Of a DNA stretch of 64,000 bases, positions 22,701-37,700 are shown piece by piece (the first letter of the stretch is position 1; each line of letters begins with the position of its first letter). Below the pieces are notes generated by a model that was not told where the DNA came from, searched no databases, and was given only the letters and a program-made list of their open reading frames with translations. Origin of the DNA: Eurosta solidaginis (Eukaryota; Arthropoda; Insecta; Diptera; Tephritidae); the NCBI RefSeq assembly GCF_040869045.1, contig NW_027136978.1:1-64000 (forward strand), read 5' to 3'. The position numbers and the translations under genes were made by a program.

Positions 22701-25700
22701 TTTGTTCTACAATTTTAATTAGATAACTCATCAGTTGTTTGCATCAGAGCGACAATTTTTGAGATAGTTATTAAAACTGTTTAAAGGTTGTAAAACGTTG
22801 TTTCTCGTTGTATATCCTTTAATTCTAGAGTTAAATTGATAAATAACGTGTACGAATTTGTTTAACACATTTGTTTTGGTTACTCGACGTCTCCGTTCTC
22901 CTGTAGCCTACATATTGCGTTTTTTTTTTTAATTTGCTTACCGGGCTAAAGGTTAGCATGCTTAAAATACGTAAGTCGTGTTGTTCAACAAATTTAAGTA
23001 GATAACTCAGCAGTTGTTTGCATCAGAGCGACAATTTTTGAGATAGTTATTAAAACTGTTTAAAGGTTGTAACACGTTGTTTTTCGTTGTATATCCTTTA
23101 ATTCTAGAGTTAAATTGATAAATAACGTGTACGAATTTGTTTAACGCATTTATTTTGGTTAATCGACGTCTCCGTTCTCTTGTAGCCTACATATTGCGTT
23201 TTTTTTTTAATTTGCTTACCGGGCTAAAGGTTAGCATGCTTAAAATACGTAAGTCGTTTTGTTCAACAAATTTAAGTAGATAACTCCTCAGTTGTTTGCA
23301 TCAGAGCGACAATTTTTGAGATAGTTATTAAAACGGTTTAAAGGTTGTCAAACGTTGTTTCTCGTTGTATATCCTTTAATTCTAGAGTTATATTGATAAA
23401 TAACGTGTACGAATTTGTTTAACGCATTTGTTTTGGTTACTCGACGTGTCCGTTCTCGTGTAGCCTACATATTGCTTATTTTTTTTAATTTGCTTACCGA
23501 GCTAAAGGTTAGCGTGCTTAAAATACGTAAGTCGTTTTGTTCAACAAATTTAAGTAGATAACTCATCAGTTGTTTGCATCAGAGCGACAATTTTTGAGAT
23601 AGTTATTAAAACTGTTTAAAGGTTATCAAACGTTGTTTCTCGTTGTATATCCTTTAATTCTAGAGTTAAATTGATAAATAACGTTTACGAATTTGTTTAA
23701 CGCATTTGTTTTGGTTACTCGACGCCTCCGTTCTCGTGTAGCCTACATATTGCGTTTTTTTTTAATTTGCTTACCGGGATAAAGGTTAGTATGCTTAAAA
23801 TACGTAAGTCGTTTTGTTCAACAAATTTAAGTAGATAACTCATCAGTTGTTTGCATCAGAGCGCCAATTTTTGAGATAGTTATTAAAACTGTTTAAAGGT
23901 TGTAAAACGTTGTTTCTCGTTGTATATCCTTTAATTCTAGAGTTAAATTTATAAATAACGTGTACGAATTTGTTTAACGCATTTGTTTTGGTTACTCGAC
24001 GCCTCCGTTCTCGTGTAGCCTACATATTGCTTTTTTTTTTAATTTGCTTACCGAGCTAAAGGTTAGCATGCTTAAAATACGTAAGTCGTTTTGTTCAACA
24101 AATTTAAGTAGATAACTCATCAGTTGTTTGCATCAGAGCGACAATTTTTGAGATAGTTATTAAAACTATTTAAAGGTTGTCAAACGATGTTTCTCGTTGT
24201 ATATCCTTTAATTCTAGAGTTAAATTGATAAATAACGTGTACGAATTTGTTTGACGCATTTGTTTTGGTTACTCGACGTCTCCGTTCTCGTGTAGCCTAC
24301 ATATTGCGTTTTTTTTTTAATTTGCTTACCGGGCTAAAGGTTAGCATGCTTAAAATACGTAAGTCGTTTTGTTCAACAAATTTGAGTAGATAACTCAGCA
24401 GTTGTTTGCATCAGAGCGACAATTTTTGAGATAGTTATTAAAACTGTTTAAAGGTTGTAAAACGTTGTTTCTCGTTGTATATCCTTTAATTCTAGAGTTA
24501 AATTGATAAATAACGTTTACGAATTTGTTTAACGCATTTGTTTTGGTTACTCGACGTCTCCGTTCTCGTGTAGCCTACATATTGCGTTTTTTTTTTTAAT
24601 TTGCTTACCGAGCTAAAGGTTAGCATACTTAAAATACGTAAGTCGTTTTGTTCAACAAATTTAAATAGATAACTCATCAGTTGTTTGCATCAGAGCGACA
24701 ATTTTTGAGATAGTTATTAAAACTGTTTAAAGGTTGTCAAACGTTGTTTCTCGTTGTATATCCTTTAATTCTAGAGTTAAATTGATAAACAACCTGTACG
24801 AATTTGTTTAACGCATTTGTTTTGGCTACTCGACGTCTCCGTTATCGTGTAGCCTACATATTGCGTTGTTTTTTTAATTTGCTTACCGGGCTAAAGGTTA
24901 GCCTGCTTAAAATACGTAAGTCGTTTCGTTCAACAAATTTGAGTAGATAACTCATCAGTTGTTTGCATCAGAGCGACAATTTTTGAGATAGTTATTAAAA
25001 CTGTTTAAAGGTTGTAAAACGTTGTTTCTCGTTGTATATCCTTTAATTCTAGAGTTAAATTGATAAATAACGTGTACGAATTTGTTTAACGCATTTCTTT
25101 TGGTTACTCGACGTCTCCGTTCTCGTGTAGCCTACATATTGCTTTTTTTTTTAATTTGCTTACCGAGCTAAAGGTTAGCATGCTTAAAATACGTAAGTCG
25201 TTTTGTTCAACAAATTTAAGTAGATAACTCATCAGTTGTTTGCATCAGAGCGACAATTTTTGAGATAGTTATTAAAACTGTTTAAAGGTTGTAAAACGTT
25301 GTTTCTCGTTGTATATCCTTTAATTCTAGAGTTAAATTGATAAATAACGTGCACGAATTTGTTTAACGCATTTCTTTTGGTTACTCGACGTCTCCGTTCT
25401 CGTGTAGCCTACATATTGCTTTTTTTTTTAATTTGCTTACCGAGCTAAAGGTTAGCATGCTTAAAATACGTAAGTCGTTTCGTTCAACAAATTTGTGTAG
25501 ATAACTCATCAGTTGTTTGCATCAGAGCGACAATTTTTGCTTAAAACTGTTTAAAGGTTGTAAAACGTTGTTTCTCTTTGTATATCCTTTAATTCTAGAG
25601 TTAAATTGATAAATAACGTGTACGAATTTGTTTAACGCATTTCTTTTGGTTACTCGACGTCTCCGTTCTCGTGTAGCCTACATATTGCTTTTTTTTTTAA

Positions 25701-28700
25701 TTTGCTTACCGAGCTAAAGGTTAGCATGCTTAAAATACGTAAGTCGTTTTGTTCAACAAATTTAAGTAGATAACTCATCAGTTGTTTGCATCAGAGCGAC
25801 AATTTTTGAGATAGTTATTAAAACTGTTTAAAGGTTGTCAAACGTTGTTTCTCGTTGTATATCCTTTAACTCTAGAGTTAAATTGATAAATAACGTTTAC
25901 GAATTTGTTTAACGCATTTCTTTTGGTTACTCGACGTCTCCGTTCTCGTGTAGCCTACATATTGCGTTTTTTTTTTTTAATTTGCTTACCGGGCTAAAGG
26001 TTAGCATGCTTAAAATACGTAAGTCGTTTTGTTCAACAAATTTAAGTAGATAACTCATCAGTTGTTTGCATCAGAGCGACAATTTTTGAGATAGTTATTA
26101 AAACTGTTTAAAGGTTGTCAAACGTTGTTTCTCGTTGTATATCCTTTAATTCTAGAGCTAAATTGATAAATAACGTTTACGTTTTGTTTAACGCATTTGT
26201 TTTGGTTACTCGACGCCTCCGTTCTCGTGTAGCCTACATATTGCGTTTTTTTTTAATTTGCTTACCGGGATAAAGGTTAGCATGCTTAAAATACGTAAGT
26301 CGTTTTGTTCAACAAATTTAAGTAGATAACTCATCAGTTGTTTGCATCAGAGCGACAATTTTTGAGATAGTTATTAAAACTGTTTAAAGGTTGTAAAACG
26401 TTGTTTCTCGTTGTATATCCTTTAATTCTAGAGTTAAATTTATAAATAACGTGTACGAATTTGTTTAACGCATTTGTTTTGGTTACTCGACGCCTCCGTT
26501 CTCGTGTAGCCTACATATTGCTTTTTTTTTTTAATTTGCTTACCGAGCTAAAGGTTAGCATGCTTAAAATACGTAAGTCGTTTTGTTCAACAAATTTAAG
26601 TAGATAACTCATCAGTTGTTTGCATCAGAGCGACAATTTTTAAGATAGTTATTAAAACTGTTTAAAGGTTGTCAAACGTTGTTTCTCGTTGTATATCCTT
26701 TCATTCTAGAGTTAAATTGATAAATAACCTTTACGAATTTGTTTAACGCATTTGTTTTGGTTACTCGACGCCTCCGTTCTCGTGTAGCCTACATATTGCT
26801 TTTTTTTTTTAATTTGCTTACCGAGCTAAAGGTTAGCATGCTTAAAATACGTAAGTCGTTTTGTTCAACAAATTTAAGTAGATAACTCATCAGTTGTTTG
26901 CATCAGAGCGACAATTTTTGAGATAGTTATTAAAACTGTTTAAAGGTTGTAAAACGTTGTTTCTCGTTGTATATCCTTTAATTCTAGAGTTAGATTGATA
27001 AATAACGTGTACGAATTTGTTTAACGCATTTGTTTTGGTTACTCGACGTCTCCGTTCTCGTGTAGCCTACATATTGCGTTTTTTTTTAATTTGCTTACCG
27101 GGCTAAATGTTAGCATGCTTAAAATACGTAAGTCGTTTTGTTCAACAAATTTAAGTAGATAACTCATCAGTTGTTTGCATCAGAGCGACAATTTTTGAGA
27201 TAGTTATTAAAACTATTTAAAGGTTGTCAAACGATGTTTCTCGTTGTATATCCTTTAATTCTAGAGTTAAATTGATAAATAACGTGTACGAATTTGTTTA
27301 ACGCATTTGTTTTGGTTACTCGACGTCTCCGTTCTCGTGTAGCCTACATATTGCGTTTTTTTTTTAATTTGCTTACCGGGCTAAAGGTTAGCATGCTTAA
27401 AATACGTAAGTCGTTTTGTTCAACAAATTTGAGTAGATAACTCAGCAGTTGTTTGCATCAGAGCGACAATTTTTGAGATAGTTATTAAAACTGTTTAAAG
27501 GTTGTAAAACGTTGTTTCTCGTTGTATATCCTTTAATTCTAGAGTTAAATTGATAAATAACGTTTACGAATTTGTTTAACGCATTTGTTTTGGTTACTCG
27601 AAGTCTCCGTTCTCGTGTAGCCTACATATTGCGTTTTTTTTTTTAATTTGCTTACCGAGCTAAAGGTTAGCATACTTAAAATACGTAAGTCGTTTTGTTC
27701 AACAAATTTAAATAGATAACTCATCAGTTGTTTGCATCAGAGCGACAATTTTTGAGATAGTTATTAAAACTGTTTAAAGGTTGTCAAACGTTGTTTCTCG
27801 TTGTATATCCTTTAATTCTAGAGTTAAATTGATAAATAACCTGTACGAATTTGTTTAACGCATTTGTTTTGGCTACTCGACGTCTCCGTTATCGTGTAGC
27901 CTACATATTGCGTTTTTTTTTTAATTTGCTTACCGGGCTAAAGGTTAGCATGCTTAAAATACGTAAGTCGTTTCGTTCAACAAATTTGAGTAGACAACTC
28001 ATCAGTTGTTTGCATCAGAGCGACAATTTTTGAGATAGTTATTAAAACTGTTTAAAGGTTGTAAAACGTTGTTTCTCGTTGTATATCCTTTAATTCTAGA
28101 GTTAAATTGATAAATAACGTGTACGAATTTGTTTAACGCATTTCTTTTGGTTACTCGACGTCTCCGTTCTCGTGTAGCCTACATATTGCTTTTTTTTTAA
28201 TTTGCTTACCGAGCTAAAGGTTAGCATGCTTAAAATACGTAAGTCGTTTTGTTCAACAAATTTAAGTAGATAACTCATCAGTTGTTTGCATCAGAGCGAC
28301 AATTTTTGAGATAGTTATTAAAACTGTTTAAAGGTTGTAAAACGTTGTTTCTCGTTGTATATCCTTTAATTGTAGAGTTAAATTGATAAATAACGTGTAC
28401 GAATTTGTTTAACGCATTTCTTTTGGTTACTCGACGTCTCCGTTCTCGTGTAGCCTACATATTGCTTTTTTTTTTTTAATTTGCTTACCGAGCTAAAGGT
28501 TAGCATGCTTAAAATACGTAAGTCGTTTTGTTCAACAAATTTGAGTAGATAACTCAGCAGTTGTTTGCATCAGAACGACAATTTTTGAGATAGTTATTAA
28601 AACTGTTTAAAGGTTGTCAAACGTTGTTTCTCGTTGTATATCCTTTAATTCTAGAGTTATATTGATAAATAACGTGTACGAATTTGTTTAACGCATTTGT

Positions 28701-31700
28701 TTTGGTTACTCGACGTCTCCGTTCTCGTGTAGCCTTCATATTGCGTTTTTTTTTAATTTGCTTACCGGGCTAAAGGTTAGCATGCTTAAAATACGTAAGT
28801 CGTTTCGTTCAACAAATTTGAGTAGATAACTCATCAGTTGTTTGCATCAGAGCGACAATTTTTGAGATAGTTATTAAAACTGTTTAAAGGTTGTAAAACG
28901 TTGTTTCTCGTTGTATATCCTTTAATTCTAGAGTTAAATTGATAAATAACGTGTACGAATTTGTTTAACGCATTTCTTTTGGTTACTCGACGTCTCCGTT
29001 CTCGTGTAGCCTACATATTGCTTTTTTTTTTAATTTGCTTACCGAGCTAAAGGTTAGCATGCTTAAAATACGTAAGTCGTTTTGTTCAACAAATTTAAGT
29101 AGATAACTCATCAGTTGTTTGCATCAGAGCGACAATTTTTGAGATAGTTATTAAAACTGTTTAAAGGTTGTCAAACGTTGTTTCTCGTTGTATATCCTTT
29201 AACTCTAGAGTTAAATTGATAAATAACGTTTACGAATTTGTTTAACGCATTTCTTTTGGTTACTCGACGTCTCCGTTCTCGTGTAGCCTACATATTGCGT
29301 TTTTTTTTTTTAATTTGCTTACCGGGCTAAAGGTTAGCATGTTTAAAATACGTAAGTCGTTTTGTTCAACAAATTTAAGTAGATAACTCATCAGTTGTTT
29401 GCATCAGAGCGACAATTTTTGAGATAGTTATTAAAACTGTTTAAAGGTTGTCAAACGTTGTTTCTCGTTGTATATCCTTTAATTCTAGAGTTATATTGAT
29501 AAATAACGTGTACGAATTTGTTTAACGCATTTGTTTTGGTTACTCGACGTCTCCGTTCTCGTGTAGCCTACATATTGTTTTTTTTTTTAATTTGCTTACC
29601 GAGCTAAAGGTTAGCATGCTTAAAATACGTAAGTCGTTTTGTTCAACAAATTTAAGTAGATAACTCATCAGTTGTTTGCATCAGAGCGACAATTTTTGAG
29701 ATAGTTATTAAAACTGTTTAAAGGTTGTCAAACGTTGTTTCTCGTTGTATATCCTTTAATTCTAGAGTTAAATTGATAAATAACGTTTACGAATTTGTTT
29801 AACGCATTTGTTTTGGTTACTCGACGCCTCCGTTCTCGTGTAGCCTACATATTGCGTTTTTTTTTAATTTGCTTACCGGGATAAAGGTTAGCATGCTTAA
29901 AATACGTAAGTCGTTTTGTTCAACAAATTTAAGTAGATAACTCATCAGTTGTTTGCATCAGAGCGACAATTTTTGAGATAGTTATTAAAACTGTTTAAAG
30001 GTTGTAAAACGTTGTTTCTCGTTGTATATCCTTTAATTCTAGAGTTAGATTGATAAATAACGTGTACGAATTTGTTTAACGCATTTGTTTTGGTTACTCG
30101 ACGTCTCCGTTCTCGTGTAGCCTACATATTGCGTTTTTTTTTAATTTGCTTACCGGGCTAAATGTTAGCATGCTTAAAATACGTAAGTCGTTTTGTTCAA
30201 CAAATTTAAGTAGATAACTCATCAGTTGTTTGCATCAGAGCGACAATTTTTGAGATAGTTATTAAAACTATTTAAAGGTTGTCAAACGATGTTTCTCGTT
30301 GTATATCCTTTAATTCTAGAGTTAAATTGATAAATAACGTGTACGAATTTGTTTAACGCATTTGTTTTGGTTACTCGACGTCTCCGTTCTCGTGTAGCCT
30401 ACATATTGCGTTTTTTTTTTAATTTGCTTACCGGGCTAAAGGTTAGCATGCTTAAAATACGTAAGTCGTTTTGTTCAACAAATTTGAGTAGATAACTCAG
30501 CAGTTGTTTGCATCAGAGCGACAATTTTTGAGATAGTTATTAAAACTGTTTAAAGGTTGTAAAACGTTGTTTCTCGTTGTATATCCTTTAATTCTAGAGT
30601 TAAATTGATAAATAACGTTTACGAATTTGTTTAACGCATTTGTTTTGGTTACTCGACGTCTCCGTTCTCGTGTAGCCTACATATTGCGTTTTTTTTTTAA
30701 TTTGCTTACCGAGCTAAAGGTTAGCATACTTAAAATACGTAAGTCGTTTTGTTCAACAAATTTAAATAGATAACTCATCAGTTGTTTGCATCAGAGCGAC
30801 AATTTTTGAGATAGTTATTAAAACTGTTTAAAGGTTGTCAAACGTTGTTTCTCGTTGTATATCCTTTAATTCTAGAGTTAAATTGATAAATAACCTGTAC
30901 GAATTTGTTTAACGCATTTGTTTTGGCTACTCGACGTCTCCGTTATCGTGTAGCCTACATATTGCGTTTTTTTTTTAATTTGCTTACCGGGCTAAAGGTT
31001 AGCATGCTTAAAATACGTAAGTCGTTTCGTTCAACAAATTTGAGTAGATAACTCATCAGTTGTTTGCATCAGAGCGACAATTTTTGAGATAGTTATTAAA
31101 ACTGTTTAACGGTTGTAAAACGTTGTTTCTCGTTGTATATCTTTTAATTCTAGAGTTAAATTGATAAATAACGTGTACGAATTTGTTTAACGCATTTCTT
31201 TTGGTTACTCGACGTCTCCGTTCTCGTGTAGCCTACATATTGCTTTTTTTTTTTAATTTGCTTACCGAGCTAAAGGTTAGCATGCTTAAAATACGTAAGT
31301 CGTTTTGTTCAACAAATTTAAGTAGATAACTCATCAGTTGTTTGCATCAGAGCGACAATTTTTGAGATAGTTATTAAAACTGTTTAAAGGTTGTAAAACG
31401 TTGTTTCTCGTTGTATATCCTTTAATTGTAGAGCTAAATTGATAAATAACGTGTACGAATTTGTTTAACGCATTTCTTTTGGTTACTCGACGTCTCCGTT
31501 CTCGTGTAGCCTACATATTGCTTTTTTTTTTTTTAATTTGCTTACCGAGCTAAAGGTTAGCATGCTTAAAAGACGTAAGTCGTTTTGTTCAACAAATTTG
31601 AGTAGATAACTCAGCAGTTGTTTGCATCAGAGCGACAATTTTTGAGATAGTTATTAAAACTGTTTAAAGGTTGTCAAACGTTGTTTCTCGTTGTATATCC

Positions 31701-34700
31701 TTTAATTCTAGAGTTATATTGATAAATAACGTGTACGAATTTGTTTAACGCATTTGTTTTGGTTACTCGACGTCTCCGTTCTCGTGTAGCCTACATATTG
31801 CGTTTTTTTTAATTTGCTTACCGGGCTAAAGGTTAGCATGCTTAAAATACGTAAGTCGTTTCGTTCAACAAATTTGAGTAGATAACTCATCAGTTGTTTG
31901 CATCAGAGCGACAATTTTTGAGATAGTTATTAAAACTGTTTAAAGGTTGTAAAACGTTGTTTCTCGTTGTATATCCTTTAATTCTAGAGTTAAATTGATA
32001 AATAACGTGTACGAATTTGTTTAACGCATTTCTTTTGGTTACTCGACGTCTCCGTTCTCGTGTAGCCTACATATTGCTTTTTTTTTTAATTTGCTTACCG
32101 AGCTAAAGGTTAGCATGCTTAAAATACGTAAGTCGTTTTGTTCAACAAATTTAAGTAGATAACTCATCAGTTGTTTGCATCAGAGCGACAATTTTTGAGA
32201 TAGTTATTAAAACTGTTTAAAGGTTGTCAAACGTTGTTTCTCGTTGTATATCCTTTAACTCTAGAGTTAAATTGATAAATAACGTTTACGAATTTGTTTA
32301 ACGCATTTCTTTTGGTTACTCGACGTCTCCGTTCTCGTGTAGCCTACATATTGCGTTTTTTTTTTAATTTGCTTACCGGGCTAAAGGTTAGCATGCTTAA
32401 AATACGTAAGCCGTTTTGTTCAACAAATTTAAGTAGATAACTCATCAGTTGTTTGCATCAGAGCGACAATTTTTGAGATAGTTATTAAAACTGTTTAAAG
32501 GTTGTCAAACGTTGTTTCTCGTTGTATATCCTTTAATTCTAGAGTTATATTGATAAATAACGTGTACGAATTTGTTTAACGCATTTGTTTTGGTTACTCG
32601 ACGTCTCCGTTCTCGTGTAGCCTACATATTGTTTTTTTTTTAATTTGCTTACCGAGCTAAAGGTTAGCATGCTTAAAATACGTAAGTCGTTTTGTTCAAC
32701 AAATTTAAGTAGATAACTCATCAGTTGTTTGCATCAGAGCGACAATTTTTGAGATAGTTATTAAAACTGTTTAAAGGTTGTCAAACGTTGTTTCTCGTTG
32801 TATATCCTTTAATTCTAGAGTTAAATTGATAAATAACGTTTACGAATTTATTTAACGCATTTGTTTTGGTTACTCGACGCCTCCGTTCTCGTGTAGCCTA
32901 CATATTGCGTTTTTTTTTAATTTGCTTACCGGGATAAAGGTTAGCATGCTTAAAATACGTAAGTCGTTTTGTTCAACAAATTTAAGTAGATAACTCATCA
33001 GTTGTTTGCATCAGAGCGACAATTTTTGAGATAGTTATTAAAACTGTTTAAAGGTTGTAAAACGTTGTTTCTCGTTGTATATCCTTTAATTCTAGAGTTA
33101 AATTTATAAATAACGAGTACGAATTTGTTTAACGCATTTGTTTTGGTTACTCGACGCCTCCGTTCTCGTGTAGCCTACATATTGCTTTTTTTTTTTAATT
33201 TGCTTACCGAGCTAAAGGTTAGCATGCTTAAAATACGTAAGTAGTTTTGTTCAACAAATTTAAGAAGATAACTCATTAGTTGTTTGCATCAGAGCGACAG
33301 TTTTTGAGATAGTTATTAAAACTGTTTAAAGGTTGTCAAACGTTGTTTCTCGTTGTATATCCTTTAATTCTAGAGTTAAATTGATAAATAACGTTTACGA
33401 ATTTGTTTAACGCATTTGTTTTGGTTACTCGACGCCTCCGTTCTCGTGTAGCCTACATATTGCTTTTTTTTAATTTGCTTACCGAGCTAAAGGTTAGCAT
33501 GCTTAAAATACGTAAGTAGTTTTTTTCAACAAATTTAAGTAGATAACTCATCAGTTGTTAGCATCAGAGCGACAATTTTTGAGATAGTTATTAAAACTGT
33601 TTAAAGGTTGTAAAACTTTGTTTCTCGTTGTATATCCTTTAATTCTAGATTTAGATTGATAAATAACGTGTACGAATTTGTTTAACGCATTTGTTTTGGT
33701 TACTCGACGTCTCCGTTCTCGTGTAGCCTACATATTGCGTTTTTTTTTAATTTGCTTACCGGGCTAAAGGTTAGCATGCTTAAAATACGTAAGTCGTTTT
33801 GTTCAACAAATTTAAGTAGATAACTCATCAGTTGTTTGCATCAGAGCGACAATTTTTGAGATAGTTATTAAAACTATTTAAAGGTTGTCAAACGATGTTT
33901 CTCGTTGTATATCCTTTAATTCTAGAGTTAAATTGATAAATAACGTGTACGAATTTGTTTAACGCATTTGTTTTGGTTACTCGACGTCTCCGTTCTCGTG
34001 TAGCCTACATATTGCGTTTTTTTTTTTAATTTGCTTACCGGGCTAAAGGTTAGCATGCTTAAAATACGTAAGTCGTTTTGCTCAACAAATTTGAGTAGAT
34101 AACTCAGCAGTTGTTTGCATCAGAGCGACAATTTTTGAGATAGTTATTAAAACTGTTTAAAGGTTGTAAAACGTTGTTTCTCGTTGTATATCCTTTAATT
34201 CTAGAGTTAAATTGATAAATAGCGTTTACGAATTTGTTTAACGCATTTGTTTTGGTTACTCGACGTCTCCGTTCTCGTGTAGCCTACATATTGCGTTTTT
34301 TTTTAATTTGCTTACCGAGCTAAAGGTTAGCATACTTAAAATACGTAAGTCGTTTTGTTCAACAAATTTAAATAGATAACTCATCAGTTGTTTGCATCAG
34401 AGCGACAATTTTTGAGATAGTTATTAAAACTGTTTAAAGGTTGTCAAACGTTGTTTCTCGTTGTATATCCTTTAATTCTAGAGTTAAATTGATAAATAAC
34501 CTGTACGAATTTGTTTAACGCATTTGTTTTGGCTACTCGACGTCTCCGTTATCGTGTAGCCTACATATTGCGTTTTTTTTTTTAATTTGCTTACCGGGCT
34601 AAAGGTTAGCATGCTTAAAATACGTAAGTCGTTTCGTTCAACAAATTTGAGTAGATAACTCATCAGTTGTTTGCATCAGAGCGACAATTTTTGAGATAGT

Positions 34701-37700
34701 TATTAAAACTGTTTAAAGTTGTAAAACGTTGTTTCTCGTTGTATATCCTTTAATTCTAGAGTTAAATTGATAAATAACGTGTACGAATTTGTTTAACGCA
34801 TTTCTTTTGGTTACTCGACGTCTCCGTTCTCGTGTAGCCTACATATTGCTTTTTTTTTTAATTTGCTTACCGAGCTAAAGGTTAGCATGCTTAAAATACG
34901 TAAGTCGTTTTGTTCAACAAATTTAAGTAGATAACTCATCAGTTGTTTGCATCAGAGCGACAATTTTTGAGATAGTTATTAAAACTGTTTAAAGGTTGTA
35001 AAACGTTGTTTCTCGTTGTATATCCTTTAATTCTAGAGTTAAATTAATAAATAACGTGTACGAATTTGTTTAACGCATTTCTTTTGGTTACTCGACGTCT
35101 CCGTTCTCGTGTAGCCTACATATTGCTTTTTTTTTTTTTAATTTGCTTACCGAGCTAAAGGTTAGCATGCTTAAAATACGTAAGTCGTTTTGTTCAACAA
35201 ATTTGAGTAGATAACTCAGCAGTTGTTTGCATCAGAGCGACAATTTTTGAGATAGTTATTAAAACTGTTTAAAGGTTGTCAAACGTTGTTTCTCGTTGTA
35301 TATCCTTTAATTCTAGAGTTATATTGATAAATAACGTGTACGAATTTGTTTAACGCATTTGTTTTGGTTACTCGACGTCTCCGTTCTCGTGTAGCCTACA
35401 TATTGCGTTTTTTTTTAATTTGCTTACCGGGCTAAAGGTTAGCATGCTTAAAATACGTAAGTCGTTTCGTTCAACAAATTTGAGTAGATAACTCATCAGT
35501 TGTTTGCATCAGAGCGACAATTTTTGAGATAGTTATTAAAACTGTTTAAAGGTTGTAAAACGTTGTTTCTCGTTGTATATCCTTTAATTCTAGAGTTAAA
35601 TTGATAAATAACGTGTACGAATTTGTTTAACGCATTTCTTTTGGTTACTCGACGTCTCCGTTCTCGTGTAGCCTACATATTGCCTTTTTTTTTAATTTAC
35701 TTACCGAGCTAAAGGTTAGCATGCTTAAAATACGTAAGTCGTTTTGTTCAACAAATTTAAGTAGATAACTCATCAGTTGTTTGCATCAGAGCGACAATTT
35801 TTGAGATAGTTATTAAAACTGTTTAAAGGTTGTCAAACGTTGTTTCTCGTTGTATATCCTTTAACTCTAGAGTTAAATTGATAAATAACGTTTACGAATT
35901 TGTTTAACGCATTTCTTTTGGTTACTCGACGTCTCCGTTCTCGTGTAGCCTACATATTGCGTTTTTTATTTAATTTGCTTACCGGGCTAAAGGTTAGCAT
36001 GCTTAAAATACGTAAGTCGTTTTGTTCAACAAATTTAAGTAGATAACTCATCAGTTGTTTGCATCAGAGCGACAATTTTTGAGATAGTTATTAAAACTGT
36101 TTAAAGGTTGTCAAATGTTGTTTCTCGTTGTATATCCTTTAATTCTAGAGCTAAATTGATAAATAACGTTTACGAATTTGTTTAACGCATTTGTTTTGGT
36201 TACTCGACGTCTCCGTTCTCGTGTAGCCTACATATTGCGTTTTTTTTTTTAATTTGCTTACCGGGCTAAAGGTTAGCATGCTTAAAATACGTAAGTCGTT
36301 TTGTTCAACAAATTTAAGTAGATAACTCATCAGTTGTTTGCATCAGAGCGACAATTTTTGAGATAGTTATTAAAACTGTTTAAAGGTTGTCAAACGTTGT
36401 TTCTCGTTGTATATCCTTTAATTCTAGAGTTATATTGATAAATAACGTGTACGAATTTGTTTAACGCATTTGTTTTGGTTACTCGACGTCTCCGTTCTCG
36501 TGTAGCCTACATATTGTTTTTTTTTTAATTTGCTTACCGAGCTAAAGGTTAGCATGCTTAAAATACGTAAGTCGTTTTGTTCAACAAATTTAAGTAGATA
36601 ACTCATCAGTTGTTTGCATCAGAGCGACAATTTTTGAGATAGTTATTAAAACTGTTTAAAGGTTGTCAAACGTTGTTTCTCGTTGTATATCCTTTAATTC
36701 TAGAGTTAAATTGATAAATAACGTTTACGAATTTGTTTAACGCATTTGTTTTGGTTACTCGACGCCTCCGTTCTCGTGTAGCCTACATATTGCGTTTTTT
36801 TTTAATTTGGTTACCGGGATAAAGGTTAGCATGCTTAAAATACGTAAGTCGTTTTGTTCAACAAATTTAAGTAGATAACTCATCAGTTGTTTGCATCAGA
36901 TCGACAATTTTTGAGATAGTTATTAAAACTGTTTAAAGGTTGTAAAACGTTGTTTCTCGTTGTATATCCTTTAATTCTAGAGTTAAATTTATAAATAACG
37001 TGTACGAATTTGTTTAACGCATTTGTTTTGGTTACTCGACGCCTCCGTTCTCGTGTAGCCTACATATTGCTTTTTTTTTTTAATTTGCTTACCGAGCTAA
37101 AGGTTAGCATGCTTAAAATACGTAAGTAGTTTTGTTCAACAAATTTAAGTAGATAACTCATTAGTTGTTTGCATCAGAGCGACAGTTTTTGAGATAGTTA
37201 TTAAAACTGTTTAAAGGTTGTCAAACGTTGTTTCTCGTTGTATATCCTTTAATTCTTGATTTAAATTGATAAATAACGTTTACGAATTTGTTTAACGCAT
37301 TTGTTTTGGTTACTCGACGCCTCCGTTCTCGTGTAGCCTACATATTGCTTTTTTTTTAATTTGCTTACCGAGCTAAAGGTTAGCATGCTTAAAATACGTA
37401 AGTAGTTTTTTTCAACAAATTTAAGTAGATAACTCATCAGTTGTTTGCATCAGAGCGACAATTTTTGAGATAGTTATTAAAACTGTTTAAAGGTTGTAAA
37501 ACTTTGTTTCTCGTTGTATATCCTTTAATTCTAGAGTTAGATTGATAAATAACGTGTACGAATTTGTTTAACGCATTTGTTTTGGTTACTCGACGTCTCC
37601 GTTCTCGTGTAGCCTATATATTGCGTTTTTTTTTAATTTGCTTACCGGGCTAAAGGTTAGCATGCTTAAAATACGTAAGTCGTTTTGTTCAACAAATTTA